Part shown: one piece after another, positions 1 to 10,731 of the stretch | How positions within the stretch are numbered: position 1 is the stretch's first letter | How the letters are laid out: each line of letters begins with the position of its first letter | Assembly: GCA_000320605.2 (NCBI GenBank) | Contig: KB445799.1 | Coordinates: 186,001 to 250,000 of the forward strand | Source of the DNA: Gelatoporia subvermispora B | Lineage: Eukaryota > Basidiomycota > Agaricomycetes > Polyporales > Gelatoporiaceae | Direction of reading: 5' to 3' | DNA: 64,000 bases | Made by a program: the position numbers and the translations under genes | Notes under the pieces: model-generated | What the model was told of the DNA's origin: nothing | The model's input: only the letters and a program-made list of their open reading frames with translations | Database searches by the model: none

Positions 1-2063
1 GGCAGGACTGCCATAGGATAGTAGCTGTGCGGACAGTAGCCTGATATAGAGACGACATGGGACGATAGCATGTGGTTTCAGGAGGCCGCCATGCCACACA
101 TGTATCAGCCTATCGCACGTCTCATCGACAGCTGTACAAACCTACAGAGAATACACGTATCAGACCGTCATTCACGGCAGCCTTAATCGTAGTAATTGAC
201 AACGGCTTCTGCTCATCCGTCCCAATAACCACAGAAGATCAGGACAAAAGACACTCGAAAATAAGAAGATATGCTGCGCAGGAACCGAATTACAGGGTAC
301 GGTGATCTCCGCAATACCGGGAGACTCTTGAGAACCCCAGACACAATGCTTTGAGAGTGTCCAATTCAGGAAAGGTTCCGATAGTGGGACAGGTACCGAA
401 AGGCGCAACACAGCTTCTTGGTGATTACTGGGCGCACAAGCGTTGCACTGTAGGCTAGCCGATCAGAATCAGGCGCCATTGGGGCTGAGTCGACCAACAG
501 TTCCTGGGGAAGTCCAATCCCAACGATGATCCGTGATTATAACCGGGATATTTTACATGCATCGTAAGTGTGCACAAGACAGCGAGATTTTAGCTCATGT
601 GGACCCTGGAGACTAGAGTGGGACGAACCGCTTCAGGAGATGAAGTGCCTTACGAGACGTCGAAGAAACCAGATAAGAGGCAGCCCAACCCACGCAGAAA
701 GAACTCTATCGAGGCTTAGTACAATGAGAGAGATTGCAGGTTCCGACAGGCCATGGGAGATTGGGGGGATTCTTGGACCGTCGTCCGTCTCCCAATCACG
801 TCATGTGAGCGGTGCTATTACCTATTTGCATTTTGTGCAATAAAGTCTTCCTTGTGGTCATTTCTTCCGATGATGGACCCGACTGATCTGAGCAATCACG
901 CCGCTATACAATTCAGTGAGATACAAAGTAGATCTAGCAGGAAAGCTCGAGTAGGAAGTTTGATAGACTCCGACAAAGACTGACCACCCGATGGCATGTT
1001 CTCATTCAGGGCCAGAAGCAGAAGAGAGCAGCCACACTCCAGCAACATGCAACTTTGACTGTGTTGGAGCACCAGAGCCGAAATTGAATAGAAACGTTGC
1101 CCTAGTAAAGAACATTGTCGGCGAGTCGGAAATCAGAGGCTCCCGGTACAGTCGCCGAAGATGCGCGGGTCGAGGCCTCAGTTTCCGGGACAGTGCGGGG
1201 GCTTCTTCATCATGGCGCCTGACACCTTCGGCGGCTCCGTAGCCTGAACGATGGTCGGAGGCTGTGGTTTGTCGCAATCCAGCGTCCCTCTGAGCAGATC
1301 AGTCAATGCTGCAGGTGCATATGCCCAGGAGTGGGCCATTGTTGTTGATGCGCACATAGGAATTGTGAAGAACGTCACAGTGTCTGTCGCTCAACGGCCT
1401 CTAAGCCCTGCATGACATTGGTTGTTGCAGATAGTGAATTGGAAAAACTTTGCTGGCGTGGGAGGAGAACTGAGACGAGGACGCAACGTGTCCTCTGATC
1501 TAGCGCTCTTCGACTACACGTGACTTTCTCGGCGCATCACTCTGTTCGGAATCTTTTTGTCTGCCGCACACGCCGCGACACGCTGTCCTGATAACTATTT
1601 TGGGGACATGTATGTTTGATTGACTTCTGGCATAACCATCTTGACTGAATGTCCTGCAGTTGTGTTGTCGAGTGCCCTTGACTTTTATATCGACATGCCC
1701 CGCGATCTCGGAAAGGGAGAAATCGACTCTAAATAGACCGTGGCCTTTCTGCATCCCGCACACATGACAGATACTCGCCTAAGCGAATGACAGCCCTGAC
1801 GACCGTGTACATCCCCCCTAGGTCATTGCAAACATGCCTCATGTTCGTCCATCTCGTACCTTGAACCCTGCACAGGATAGGTCAGGCTTGGTGCCCCCTC
1901 CGAGCGGCTGCTACTGCGAGCGGCCATTCGGCGGAAACACACATCATACACACACATCAAACTGTCCGTCCCCTGCTGATGCCACCGATTATGTTGCGAC
2001 CGGCTTACATTGAACCAATACATAAAGCTTGTTGGCGCTCTGCAACATAGCATCGTCTACGCC
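1..2063. other. No gene recognised at left edge
   Basis: Only short overlapping open frames on both strands, none with a recognisable domain or a consistent exon chain. Decayed sequence or the UTR of an off-window gene is possible. Confidence 0.5.
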
Positions 2064-3899
2064 ATGGCATCTCCAGCCCCTGCTGCCCCTGTTGAGCTTC
2101 CCAGCCTCGATCCGACCCTAGGTGCGCTGTACATTGGCGTTATCTTTGCGACATGGTGAGCGAGCTATCTCTGACTTCTCATTGGCTGGACCGCACCTTA
2201 TGGGCTTCTGTCCCCTCTTAGGCTTTTCGGAATTGCTACGCTGCAGTCCTGGAATTATTATCAGAACTTCCCCAGTGATCGCTGGACGTTCAAGAGCCTG
2301 GCAAGTACAGAGTCTAATCATTTTTGAGCAAGTCTTCTAATAGCTATCCGTGTCACTAGGTCGGTTTTCTCTGGTATTGATATTGTCTAGTGCTACAAGG
2401 ATCGATTCACTGACCTGCATACTAGGGTGGCAGACGCCTTCCACATCGTGTGCATCACACACGCAGTTTATTGGTGTGAGCATATTTGGTCTCAAATCGC
2501 TATGTCGCTGTATAAAGTCACTAATACTGTTGACATCATCTAGTTACGATCACACAGTGGGGAAACGTCAATGCGCTCCAGTTTTCCGTCTGGTCTCTCG
2601 ATTTGTCTACTGCGGTGACAACGACGATCACTTCAACATGTCAAGTAAGAAAAGCCGTTTATACAGATACGCCTGTTCGCTAATTCATGTTCAATGTTTG
2701 CTAGCTGTTCTTTACCATGCGAGTCTGGATCTTGAGTCGTAACTGGATAGTGACCGCGCTCTGCGTGATCCTTTGTGCGGTTCGCTTCTCCCTCAGTCTT
2801 GTTACCACCTGGGCGTCGTTCCACGTAAAAGGAATTGCCAAGTACGAGGCCGAATTTTCTTGGAGTATCCGCGCTGGGTATGGGATTACACTCTTAGAGG
2901 ATGCTCGAGCCGCATTGACACGAGCTTACAGTTTGGGCACGGCCGCTGCTGCAGACGCCACGATCGCTATCGCAATGGTATACTACCTCTCGCGCAATCG
3001 TACTGGTATCAAGAGCACCGACAGGCTGATCTCTCGGCTGCTGAGTGAATTATGATATTCCCAGTTCACTGCACCGATGCTGATACTTTGATTCCATAGC
3101 TTTCACCGTCGGTACGTAGAGCACATACATCCGTCTATCTCGTCTCTCTGAATTCTTTGACATGTAGAGACATGCTTGCTCACATCGACAATGACGGTCA
3201 TCGATGTCATCTGCGTGAGTCTCTTCGAAAGTTTTTCCAGCTATGTGAACAAAGGCTTATTCTACTCGGACAGTTTGCCACTCTGAGCAATGGTCGGTGC
3301 CCTGCCAATCAGAATCAGGCTGTTCTCTGATCTTCGTTCGGTTCCGCAGACATCTTCTTGGCGCTCTACTTCCAGATTGCGAAACGTACGTCGCAGCTGC
3401 CTTCTATCTGATGATCATCGTCACTCATCAACGGCTATCCTAGTTTACACCAACGCGCTTCTCACCTCGTGTGTTCCATCATGATGGCATTCTCGCACTT
3501 TGCTGAGCCTTTGTTTTCTAGCCTGAACCTTCGCAAGACATGGCACAACCAGACCACGGGTGTTCATTCCACTGGCACAGGTTTCAGAGTTGCCACGCAG
3601 TCAGAGGGCTCTGCCACACTCCGACTGGGCTCGGTATGTGTCACTTGCGAGTGTTCTCAAGGATCACGCTTATTTTTCGAGTCCTGTAGCAAACAGGGAA
3701 GAGCACTATGCAGTTCTCTAGGAATACGAACGCGAGCCAGATGGCCACCGTTGGTACGACGACGATGGATTTCGAGCTCTCCGATCGCCAGGTCAGTGCA
3801 GTCCTTCCCGAGGACATCTGCATTGGCTGATGCTGTACATTCACTCACAACGCTTAGACTTTGCCTGATGCGAAAGCAGATTTCGATAATGCTTTGTGA
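2064..3899 (+). CDS. DUF6534-type multi-pass membrane protein
   Basis: Spliced gene for a fungal integral membrane protein of the family annotated DUF6534; function unknown. It starts MASPAPAAPVELPSLDPT, followed by the first membrane segment (LGALYIGVIFAT) and the family's LFG-TLQ-YYQNFP-D signature read across an intron (LFGIATLQSWNYYQNFPSD, about 2221-2290). Later exons give VADAFHIVCITH (about 2430), VTITQWGNVNALQFSVW (about 2545), a long exon (about 2715-3050) with two membrane segments, and the YYLSRNRTGIKSTD motif that precedes the last helices. Short exons near 3170, 3350 and 3440 (DIFLALYFQIAK, VYTNALLTS) complete the membrane part. The tail reads TLPDAKADFDNAL then stop. Exon borders in the last third are less certain. 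Such genes occur in large, variable families in Agaricomycetes; membrane localisation is inferred from hydrophobicity. Confidence 0.8.
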
Positions 3900-4311
3900 T
3901 GACAGACTGCGAGCTCATGATGTCTTCTCAGGGGATGGACTTGTATCTGTGTTTGTATGTATTTATCAATACTTAGGTCGCTCATTCATGTCTACGATCT
4001 CTATTCGCTTGAAGTATCACCGAGTCGGCTTTGATCGCCAAATGGCATGTCCTCTGGCATTTTATCAGGTGCGAACGGAGAGCCCATGTCGTAGTCGCTT
4101 CGATCAAGGACATTACCATGGTCATTACATCAAGCTAAAGCTGGTGAAGCAGTGCTATTCCCCCCTTGATCAATGAGCGATCACGTCCATTTGCTTCAAG
4201 CAGTGCGCACCCGGTCCACCCATGTGTACCAGGGGCTCAAATCAGGGGTTTCTCATCCTCGCCAGACAACCTCTCCGAAATGTTTGAAGTATATAATACC
4301 ATGCAATACAA
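3900..4311. other. Gap between convergent genes
   Basis: Downstream regions of the DUF6534 gene and of the BNR_4 gene. Nothing recognisable inside. Confidence 0.5.
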
Positions 4312-6230
4312 CTACACATCGTCAAGTTGAAGATCCAGCACTTCAATGTTCGTGCTGTTGATCAGAAACAGACTCAGGATCCCGTCTCCATCGTTCAACC
4401 TATACCTGTCAAATAGCGGCTCCCACCCGCAGCCGCTAGGGACCTCCCAAAGTACTGACCAGTCTCGGAAATGACCCGCTGCTGTGCTCCGTAGTATGCT
4501 CAGGGCAGTAGAATTCTGCGCGTTAGAAGGAAGGATTGCGAGTAGTGATTGCGCGGAAGAGCGAGGCGGAGCGACGAGTTTCCCGCGCTTTCCGATAACT
4601 GTAAGTGTACCTGTGATGTTGTTCGCGCTGTGGAGCTCCGACGGAGAGGGAAATGCGGTGCGAGTCCAGTGGCCGGTTGTACTGCGCCAATAGTGGTACC
4701 TAATGTTCACAACCTGCTTTGAGACAGAGTATCGCACCAGCGGAACTGTGGCTGCCTCACCATTGCTCGACACCCGTGCCATTCTCACGATTGAGGACAT
4801 GTACTCTTCTCTCGCTATCCACTGTTTGTGCCTCTTGATTGAGAATACCTCTGGAAATCATAAGTCTCAACTTTCTGTGCCGAGACGAAACAACAACTTG
4901 CCCGTATTTAGGGATACTGAATATCGTGATCCCGGCAGACACTGGAAGGATGGGCTTCTCTGCTGAGCAATTGGCAATGTTCTGATTCCAATTGTTGGTC
5001 CAGGTGTCTCCCATATCAGAACTGAACGCAAAGTCCATATCGTGATTCTAACATCCATCAGCTTCTTTACGGACTGAGAATTTAGATTCGCACGTTCTCG
5101 GGGCCGTTTGGTCCTGCTTCTACAGCCACGTCCTGCCCAGTGTCGTTCACGTAGTCGCGATATGTCCTGGAGTGCTCTCAGTTCAAGGATCGGACTCAAG
5201 GATAGAATACCGACCATGTTGTTATTAGATCCCCAGTAGGATTGAAGTCCAAACCACTAATATAAGCGTTGTCTTCGAGAGGTTCAAGCCATCAGCCTCA
5301 TTCGTAAACGGTAGTCTCACTTTGAACTCACTATTGACACCCTGTTCGAGGTCAAATGATCAATACCAATCTTTTGCCAATGCATACTCACTTCTAAATA
5401 GCGACCAATCAATGACCAGCCAACGTTGGGTGTATAGCGATATAGCCAGTCGTCACCCAAACCCGAGCGCCCAACACGCATCTCAAATAGTAGGTCCGAG
5501 TCAGAGGAAAGGCCGGAAGGGACCCGAAGGAACCGAGGGTATGTCACGTTTATAAAGTATACCGACTTGTCAAGGGATTCCAATCCGGGGAGATAGTCCT
5601 AACGACCTCGGGTTATTTCCAGCTCGAGAAATCGCTCTACTTAGACTCACTAATATGAGACCAAACAACCCAGGTGACCATGTTACGTTCGATGGGTTCG
5701 TTGCTACTCCAACCTGGGAGATGCGGTAATTGAGGGGATTGTCGTGCTGATCCCAGCCCAGGTGGATCGTGCCGTCTCCAGGTGATATACCCAAAGAGAT
5801 TCTGCAGATGACATGTTAAGGAAGAAATCAAACATGACATAGAAAGACTCAGGCATACATATCATGTCCGTCATCATCCGTCTGATTATAATCCATGAAC
5901 GTGAAAGTCTCCCATGTAGTGGTCGGAGTCGACAGCGATCTTCGCGAAACACTTGGGTGTCTCACAGAGGCATTCCCGGGATCATCAATGTATAAGACAG
6001 CGTATTGGTATCCTATAGACCATGCATCCATGTGAGAAACAGGTGATAAGATCCAAGGGCTTACCCATGAAGGTCACGAGGGCGTCTTGTTGAAAAGATT
6101 CGCCATTCAGCCTATTGACTGTCTGAGGGTCCTGGCCCAAGATGGAGGTCCCTACAACGTGTAGGCTTGCACACAGAATGACATCACAGACGCAAAGCAG
6201 GGTACAGGAGACAAAGAGCAATCTGGACAT
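4312..6230 (-). CDS. Secreted BNR_4 repeat protein, putative polysaccharide lyase/hydrolase
   Basis: Multi-exon gene for a secreted beta-propeller protein of the BNR_4 (BNR repeat-containing) family, which includes sialidase-like hydrolases and polysaccharide lyases. The start at 6230 (MSRLLFVSCTLLCVCDVILC) gives a typical signal peptide; the longer in-frame start at 6269 would bury it. Family blocks appear in order: WSIGYQYAVLYIDD (about 5990-6030), TTWETFTF then QTDDDGHDM (about 5860-5930), GDGTIHLGWDQHDNPLNYR (about 5720-5790), VTYPRFLRVPSG then LLFEMRVGRSGLGDDWLYRY (about 5425-5550), and a C-terminal exon at 4312-4800 ending LQLDDV. Extracellular action on a plant or algal polysaccharide is inferred from the family; the substrate cannot be read from the sequence. 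Exon borders between 4800 and 5300 are not fully resolved. Confidence 0.75.
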
Positions 6231-7088
6231 TTTGTACCGGCCAAGGTCAACCATCGCGCGAGCACGCAAAAGACAGTGTTATGCGCCATATATACCGTTC
6301 AGCAGGAATGCGATGCATGGTGGTCACAAGGTTGCTTGAACATCGTGACCTTCGGTGAATATGAAGTAGTAGCCATCCAGGAGAACTTTCATAGGTCTCT
6401 TTTGCTGAGATCATCAGATGAACTGCATCGTGACATCGTTGACGGCAAGAACAGGTATGAAACGGGCCGGCGGGTCCTCGACCATTCAGATGAAAAAGCG
6501 CCCTTGGGAGTGAAGAAACATTGCACTCAATTTGCGATGTACGAACTCTTTCGCAGAACAATAATCGTTCAATGTAACGAGACCTCCCACAGTTCATTGA
6601 AAAGTGTGGGTACTCCGAGATAGAGGGTCTTACACTTGGCTTGCAAGAATTCAGGAAGTCTTCCCGCGCGAGTCAAATCATGATGGCCATAGACAAGCTA
6701 CCTACTCAACAAATGGAAAGTCTCATTCAATTGTCAATTATGAGATGCAAAGACTCACTGTATCCCTTACTGAGCCGATGATCGCTCAACAGATCAAGGA
6801 TTGTCATTGAGCTATCGACTCGGCTCTAGAGCTGGAAGATCGTTACATGTTGCTCAGAGGAAAAAACGGATTCATGGAACAGCAATTACGAGATGTAACG
6901 CGAGATGTTCAGTCGAACTTCGACTGCAGGTTCGTTTTGCAGGACCTTCGTAGTATCGTCTGATAACCGTCGCCGACACGAAGCGCCCAGCTGCATGTTT
7001 GAGCGCCTCAGTAAGGCAGCTCACCGGCCCGGATGAGCTCTCCCCAGCGCAAGCCGAACGTCTGCCGACTTACCTCCGTCAGACCATC
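6231..7088. other. Intergenic region between divergent genes
   Basis: Promoter region shared by the BNR_4 gene (leftward) and the Dap1-like gene (rightward). A TATA-like element lies near the BNR_4 end. The open frames at 6276-6810 have no recognisable content. Confidence 0.5.
6287..6295 (-). promoter_or_regulatory. TATA-like element of the BNR_4 gene
   Basis: Read on the minus strand this is GGTATATAT, about 57 bases before the chosen ATG, which leaves room for a start site about 30 bases downstream. Sequence match only. Confidence 0.45.
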
Positions 7089-7802
7089 ATGGCGTTCGAC
7101 CTCGGTACCCCCGTTAACACTGCACTTCTCCTCTACATCCTCTATTCCGTCCAGCGTATCCTCTTCCCCTCGAACAAGGTCTCCGAGAGTGTCCCAGCCG
7201 AGTTCAAGAACGGGTACTCATGGATGCCCAAGTCCCACCCGCCGACGCTGCTCTTCCAGACGTTCACGCCTAAGACGCTCGAGCCGTTCAATGGCGAGGA
7301 AGGGAAGCGTATTCTGCTTGCGATCAAGGGCGTTGTGTATGATGTGACGGCGGGCAGGAACTTCTATGGCCCTAGTACGTGCTGTTGTTTTGGAGATCTG
7401 GGAGCGTGCGAGTGAACTTGTCTGTCAGATGGGATGTACGCCAACTTTGCAGGACGTGATGCATCTCGGGGAATGGCGAAGCAGTCTTTCGACACAGGTG
7501 AGCACGGAGAGCGGCACGATGCACCACTGAGGTCCTGACATGCCCACGACAGAGATGCTGACGCCCATCGACCAACCTTTGGACAAGCTCGACGATTTGA
7601 CCCCAGAGGAAATGTGAGCCTCTTTTCACCTTACAGAGATGCATTGTCTGATATTCCATACCAGTGAGAACATGAAAGGTGTCTACACTAGTCTGCCCTA
7701 TGTATCGCTTGTACAAACTGACTCATATGTGCAGGCTGGATGGACCACTTCCAGAACAAGTACATCGTATGCGGGAGACTCGTTGAACCCGATGCAGTCT
7801 GA
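7089..7802 (+). CDS. DAP1: Dap1/MAPR cytochrome b5-like haem protein
   Basis: Membrane-associated progesterone-receptor-component family protein; yeast Dap1 binds haem and supports Erg11 (CYP51) in ergosterol synthesis. Five exons, 7089-7374, 7429-7497, 7553-7613, 7665-7678 and 7735-7802, sum to 165 codons plus stop. The N-terminus (MAFDLGTPVNTALLLYILYS) is a membrane anchor. The cytochrome b5-like domain follows: FTPKTLEPFNGEEGKRI, LAIKGVVYDVTAGRNFYGP, then NGMYANFAGRDASRGMA with the Tyr and Asp-Ala-Ser-Arg signature of MAPR proteins, and IENMKGWMDHFQNKY near the end. Exon 4 is only 14 bases, but its splice sites are canonical and the spliced protein matches the family, so it is probably real. 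ATG 7089 is the first in-frame ATG. ER membrane localisation is inferred from the family. Confidence 0.92.
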
Positions 7803-8276
7803 TGACCTGTACGTGTTTACTCCTATCGGTTTGTGCGCACTCTTCACACCCTTCAGCACCCCTCGGCGATCCTGCGATGCCCGCAGCTGCGTTATATTAC
7901 CTGACATCATGACTTCTACTTTGCATGTGATTCTACGTACTGCAATATGTGCATGTCGATCAGGCACAACCGATCGCTTGGGATACACGGCTTGAGTCAG
8001 TGGCAAGGCCACACACCTCACTCTCGTCATGATTGATTGCATCCATGGCAGGCGCTAATGGCCCGTGCTTGCGTGGTCATGAAGATTGATAAGCATGCAG
8101 GGCTAGTCCGCGAGTTTCAGGATGGGCAGAGCATGCTGATAACATCTCCATAGAGGATATGAACATTAGGTCCACGCTGCTATGTGATTGCGAATAGAGA
8201 ACAGAGGGAAAGATAAGACATCTTCAAGCACGATCCGCATCCTCATTCATAATCTCTTCCTGTGCAACTTAATCGA
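7803..8276. other. Gap, nothing recognised
   Basis: 3' flanks of the Dap1-like gene and of the first ~120-residue family gene, which converge here. No RNA gene or repeat seen. Confidence 0.5.
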
Positions 8277-8624
8277 TCAGAACGTGCTCTTCCGCCACAA
8301 AGGTTTCACATCATCTGGTTTCTTCAGGATAGCCTTGACGATAGCGATTTTGTCCTCTGGTGGCATGATGTGCTGCGTATAGACAGTCACGCGCGGATCG
8401 GTGGATGCGAAAGCAATGCACCAGCGGTACATCCCCGGTGCTGGCATGACGTTGGCGGCATCGCAGAAATGCCTTGTACGGACCTCGCGCAGGACGTCCC
8501 ATGCAGCTCGGTCTATGCTCATCATCTGAAGATTGACGCTAGTTTCACCGAGGACAAGGCACTTTTCCCTGGCTCGCTTCATCATAGCGTCGTCGACGAC
8601 GACGAAGCCATGGTAGTATATCAT
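8277..8624 (-). CDS. Unrecognised ~120-residue protein, family copy 1
   Basis: I do not recognise the family. The start at 8624 (MIYYHGFVVVDDAMM) aligns with the other three copies; an in-frame ATG 30 bases upstream (8654) is less likely. Shared blocks in order: YxGFVxDxxAMxKRxxExxLG at the N-terminus, a central WCxxASVxxxxGQQYWCIAxAS block (here FCDAANVMPAPGMYRWCIAF), the MPPE/MPPQ motif, and the C-terminal KPDDVKPLW ending near KSTF. No signal peptide or membrane segment, so probably a soluble cytosolic or nuclear protein. It is the most diverged member: it has lost the GQQY core and the THRD before MPP. A TATA-like run (about 8660-8668) and a palindrome (8694-8705) lie upstream. Confidence 0.7.
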   Translation of the reverse strand: MIYYHGFVVVDDAMMKRAREKCLVLGETSVNLQMMSIDRAAWDVLREVRTRHFCDAANVMPAPGMYRWCIAFASTDPRVTVYTQHIMPPEDKIAIVKAILKKPDDVKPLWRKSTF

Positions 8625-8693
8625 TGTCTGAAAGTGGTTACGAGAGCAACGCACTCCGATATATTTAAGGCTGCGATAACACCGGGGGGACAG

Positions 8694-8705
8694 TACGAGC
8701 TCGTA
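8694..8705. promoter_or_regulatory. 12-bp palindrome upstream of family copy 1
   Basis: TACGAGCTCGTA, a perfect palindrome about 70 bases before the copy 1 ATG. The same 12-mer is the core of the longer palindrome upstream of copy 3. It may bind a dimeric regulator or may just be inherited flanking sequence. Confidence 0.4.
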
Positions 8706-9038
8706 TCAGGTAGCGGAAGGTACAGACGCCTTTATTTCAATGGACTCAGCGCTTACTTGCAGTGGACCAAGTTCGCAGCCACAATCATGCGAGCGGATCA
8801 AACATGCAGTGGCCAGCGAACCGCACGTGCAGGATCAAGACCAGCCGCGAGCAAAAGACAATTCGTTGACTTCATTGAACTTGTGTGACATTTAATGCAA
8901 TCGAGTCGCCCACCGTACAATCGAAAAATGGAAATGTATAGAAACAAGCACAATACGAATATGAGGAGGCGCCAAGCTGCATCGTGGTACAACCATAGAA
9001 TCCCTCATTTACGACTTCACCCGCCCGCCAGAGCAGAT

Positions 9039-9395
9039 TTAACGCCCAAACTGGCACTTGAACCACATTGGCTTCACATGGTCTGGCTTCTGCAATGTCG
9101 CCTTCAACTTGTCGATCAATTCTTGCGGCGGCATGTCGCGGTGCGTATACGGCGTCAAAATTGGGTTGTTCGACGCGAGGGCAATGCACCAGTACTGCTG
9201 TCCGTTCGTCCCTATGACGCTGGCGAGGTTGCACCAACTGGTGAGATCGGCCTCGGCGAGAAGGTCGTCAATTGCTCGGGTCAAGGTCATCTCTCGATCC
9301 AAGAGAGTCGCGGTATGGCCCAGTCCCTTTTCTAGGCCCCGCTTCACCATGGCGTTCGAATCAACCACGAATCCGTAGAAGTAGTGCCAACGCAT
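9039..9395 (-). CDS. Unrecognised ~120-residue protein, family copy 2
   Basis: A 118-residue single-exon frame starting MRWHYFYGFVVDSNAMVKRG. It has all blocks of the four-member family: the GLEKGLGH segment with TLLDREMT, AEADLTSWCNLASVIG, GQQYWCIALASNNP, TPYTHRDMPPQELIDKLKA and LQKPDHVKPMWFK. No signal peptide, transmembrane segment or known catalytic motif. Copies 1-3 lie head to tail on the minus strand within 2 kb. The flank upstream of the ATG resembles that of copy 3 (both contain CAAACTGAGxCAAGG), so duplication included the 5' region; both have a possible acceptor CAG just before the ATG, so a 5' UTR intron is possible. Function unknown. Confidence 0.78.
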   Translation of the reverse strand: MRWHYFYGFVVDSNAMVKRGLEKGLGHTATLLDREMTLTRAIDDLLAEADLTSWCNLASVIGTNGQQYWCIALASNNPILTPYTHRDMPPQELIDKLKATLQKPDHVKPMWFKCQFGR

Positions 9396-9852
9396 TGCGG
9401 CGTGAACCTGGTCAAGACAACTTTCAGCGAATTACAGAGGCTCGAGGTGCTTGCTGCAAACTGAGACAAGGTGATTGAAATTGGTCCGAATTATGTGCAC
9501 AATGAAGATGAGAGCGGTTGTACAAGAACTGCACGTCTGGCGTTTCTTGTATCGAACGTTTGGTTGAAGCTGGCGATAACGATCATGTGAACAACTGAAG
9601 TGTGGCATTTTTATGGAAGCAGTAGCAGGCTTGTGGCAAATTCACCTAAACACCTCAAGGTTACGCTGGCACATTCTCTCCCAGGAGTGATTGACGTGAT
9701 GAGAACCCATTAGGATGATCAAGTGATGTATTTCATCAAAAACAAGCAGAATACAGAACACAAGATAGCGCAGAGCGGCCTCAGATATATAATTATGAGC
9801 AATATCGGAATCCTACATACTTCCATCATTCCCGCCCGCATTGTAAACCTGG
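9396..9852. other. Spacer between family copies 2 and 3
   Basis: Upstream region of copy 2. About 60 bases next to the ATG resemble the equivalent flank of copy 3; the rest shows nothing. A TATA-like run (ATATATAAT) lies near 9785. Confidence 0.45.
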
Positions 9853-10203
9853 TCAATAATTGAACTTGGACTTCCACCACATCGGTTTCACGTTGTCCGG
9901 TTTCTCCAAGAGCGCCTTCACCTTGTCGACCAGCTCTTGCGGTGGCATATCACGGTGGGTGTACGGAGTCTCGTATGGATCGTTTGATGCAACGGCAACA
10001 CACCAATACTGCTCGCCATCGATTGCCAGTACGCTGACAAGATGGCACACGCTCATCAGGTCGGCTTCCCTGAGCATTTTTCGGGTCGTTCGAACGAAGG
10101 TGACTTCGCGTTCTACGAGAGTGTTAGCATGTCCCACCCCTTCGGCGATGCCCCGCTTCACTATGGCTTCCCGATCGAGCACAAACCCGTAGAAGTAGCG
10201 CAT
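9853..10203 (-). CDS. Unrecognised ~120-residue protein, family copy 3
   Basis: Third tandem member. The start at 10203 (MRYFYGFVLDREAIVKRG) matches the other copies; the in-frame ATG at 10236 would add 11 residues (MLTYFPPGPNT) that have no counterpart and probably lie in the 5' leader. Blocks present: TLVEREVTFVRTTRKMLREA, ADLMSVCHLVSVLA, GEQYWCVAVASNDP, TPYTHRDMPPQELVDKVKA and EKPDNVKPMWWKSKF. It is closest to copies 2 and 4. The invariant TPYTHRDMPPQEL segment (shared with copy 2) and C-terminal KPDNVKPMWW suggest a conserved surface or small fold rather than random drift. Function unknown. Confidence 0.78.
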   Translation of the reverse strand: MRYFYGFVLDREAIVKRGIAEGVGHANTLVEREVTFVRTTRKMLREADLMSVCHLVSVLAIDGEQYWCVAVASNDPYETPYTHRDMPPQELVDKVKALLEKPDNVKPMWWKSKFNY

Positions 10204-10731
10204 TGTATTTGGACCTGGAGGGAAGTACGTCAGCAATTAACACAGACTCTCTAGAGCGCTTAAGACAAACTGAGGCAAGGGGTTGGCGGGAAAGATATGA
10301 AAGATGGAAGTGAACGAGTAGTGCGTAGATGATGGGCACGAAATACGAGCTCGTATTTAACGGCTGGTTGAAGTAGCAGCCACGGTCATGTAAGCCTTCC
10401 AGATGTGGCCGCCCGGCACCTATACATACGAGCAGTTTGCGTGCCGCCACAGCAGAAAACGTAGTTATTGGAATTAATTACTCATCCGTGCGCTGCACCT
10501 CTTGCTCTTTTGTTCATGCCTCACTCAAACTGCTTGCGTAACGTGTATGCGTAACGTGTATCATGGACTGATCTAAGTCTCCCGCTTTGTTCGTACTCTG
10601 TGGCCAGTACACAGCTCTCCTCATGGTGTGGCCTATCCTTCACTGTATTTATACGCCCTCTCTTAGCTAGATCACGACACACTGACATCTCTCTTTTCGT
10701 AATCTCTCTCTGTGTCCTTTATTACTCACAT
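10204..10731. other. Divergent intergenic region
   Basis: Upstream region of family copy 3 (leftward) and of the interrupted gene at 10732 (rightward). Holds the 18-bp palindrome listed separately; nothing else recognised. Confidence 0.5.
10341..10358. promoter_or_regulatory. 18-bp perfect palindrome upstream of family copy 3
   Basis: AAATACGAGCTCGTATTT is a perfect inverted repeat with no spacer, about 140 bases before the copy 3 ATG. Its 12-bp core recurs upstream of copy 1. A dimeric transcription-factor site is a reasonable inference but unproven. Confidence 0.45.
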
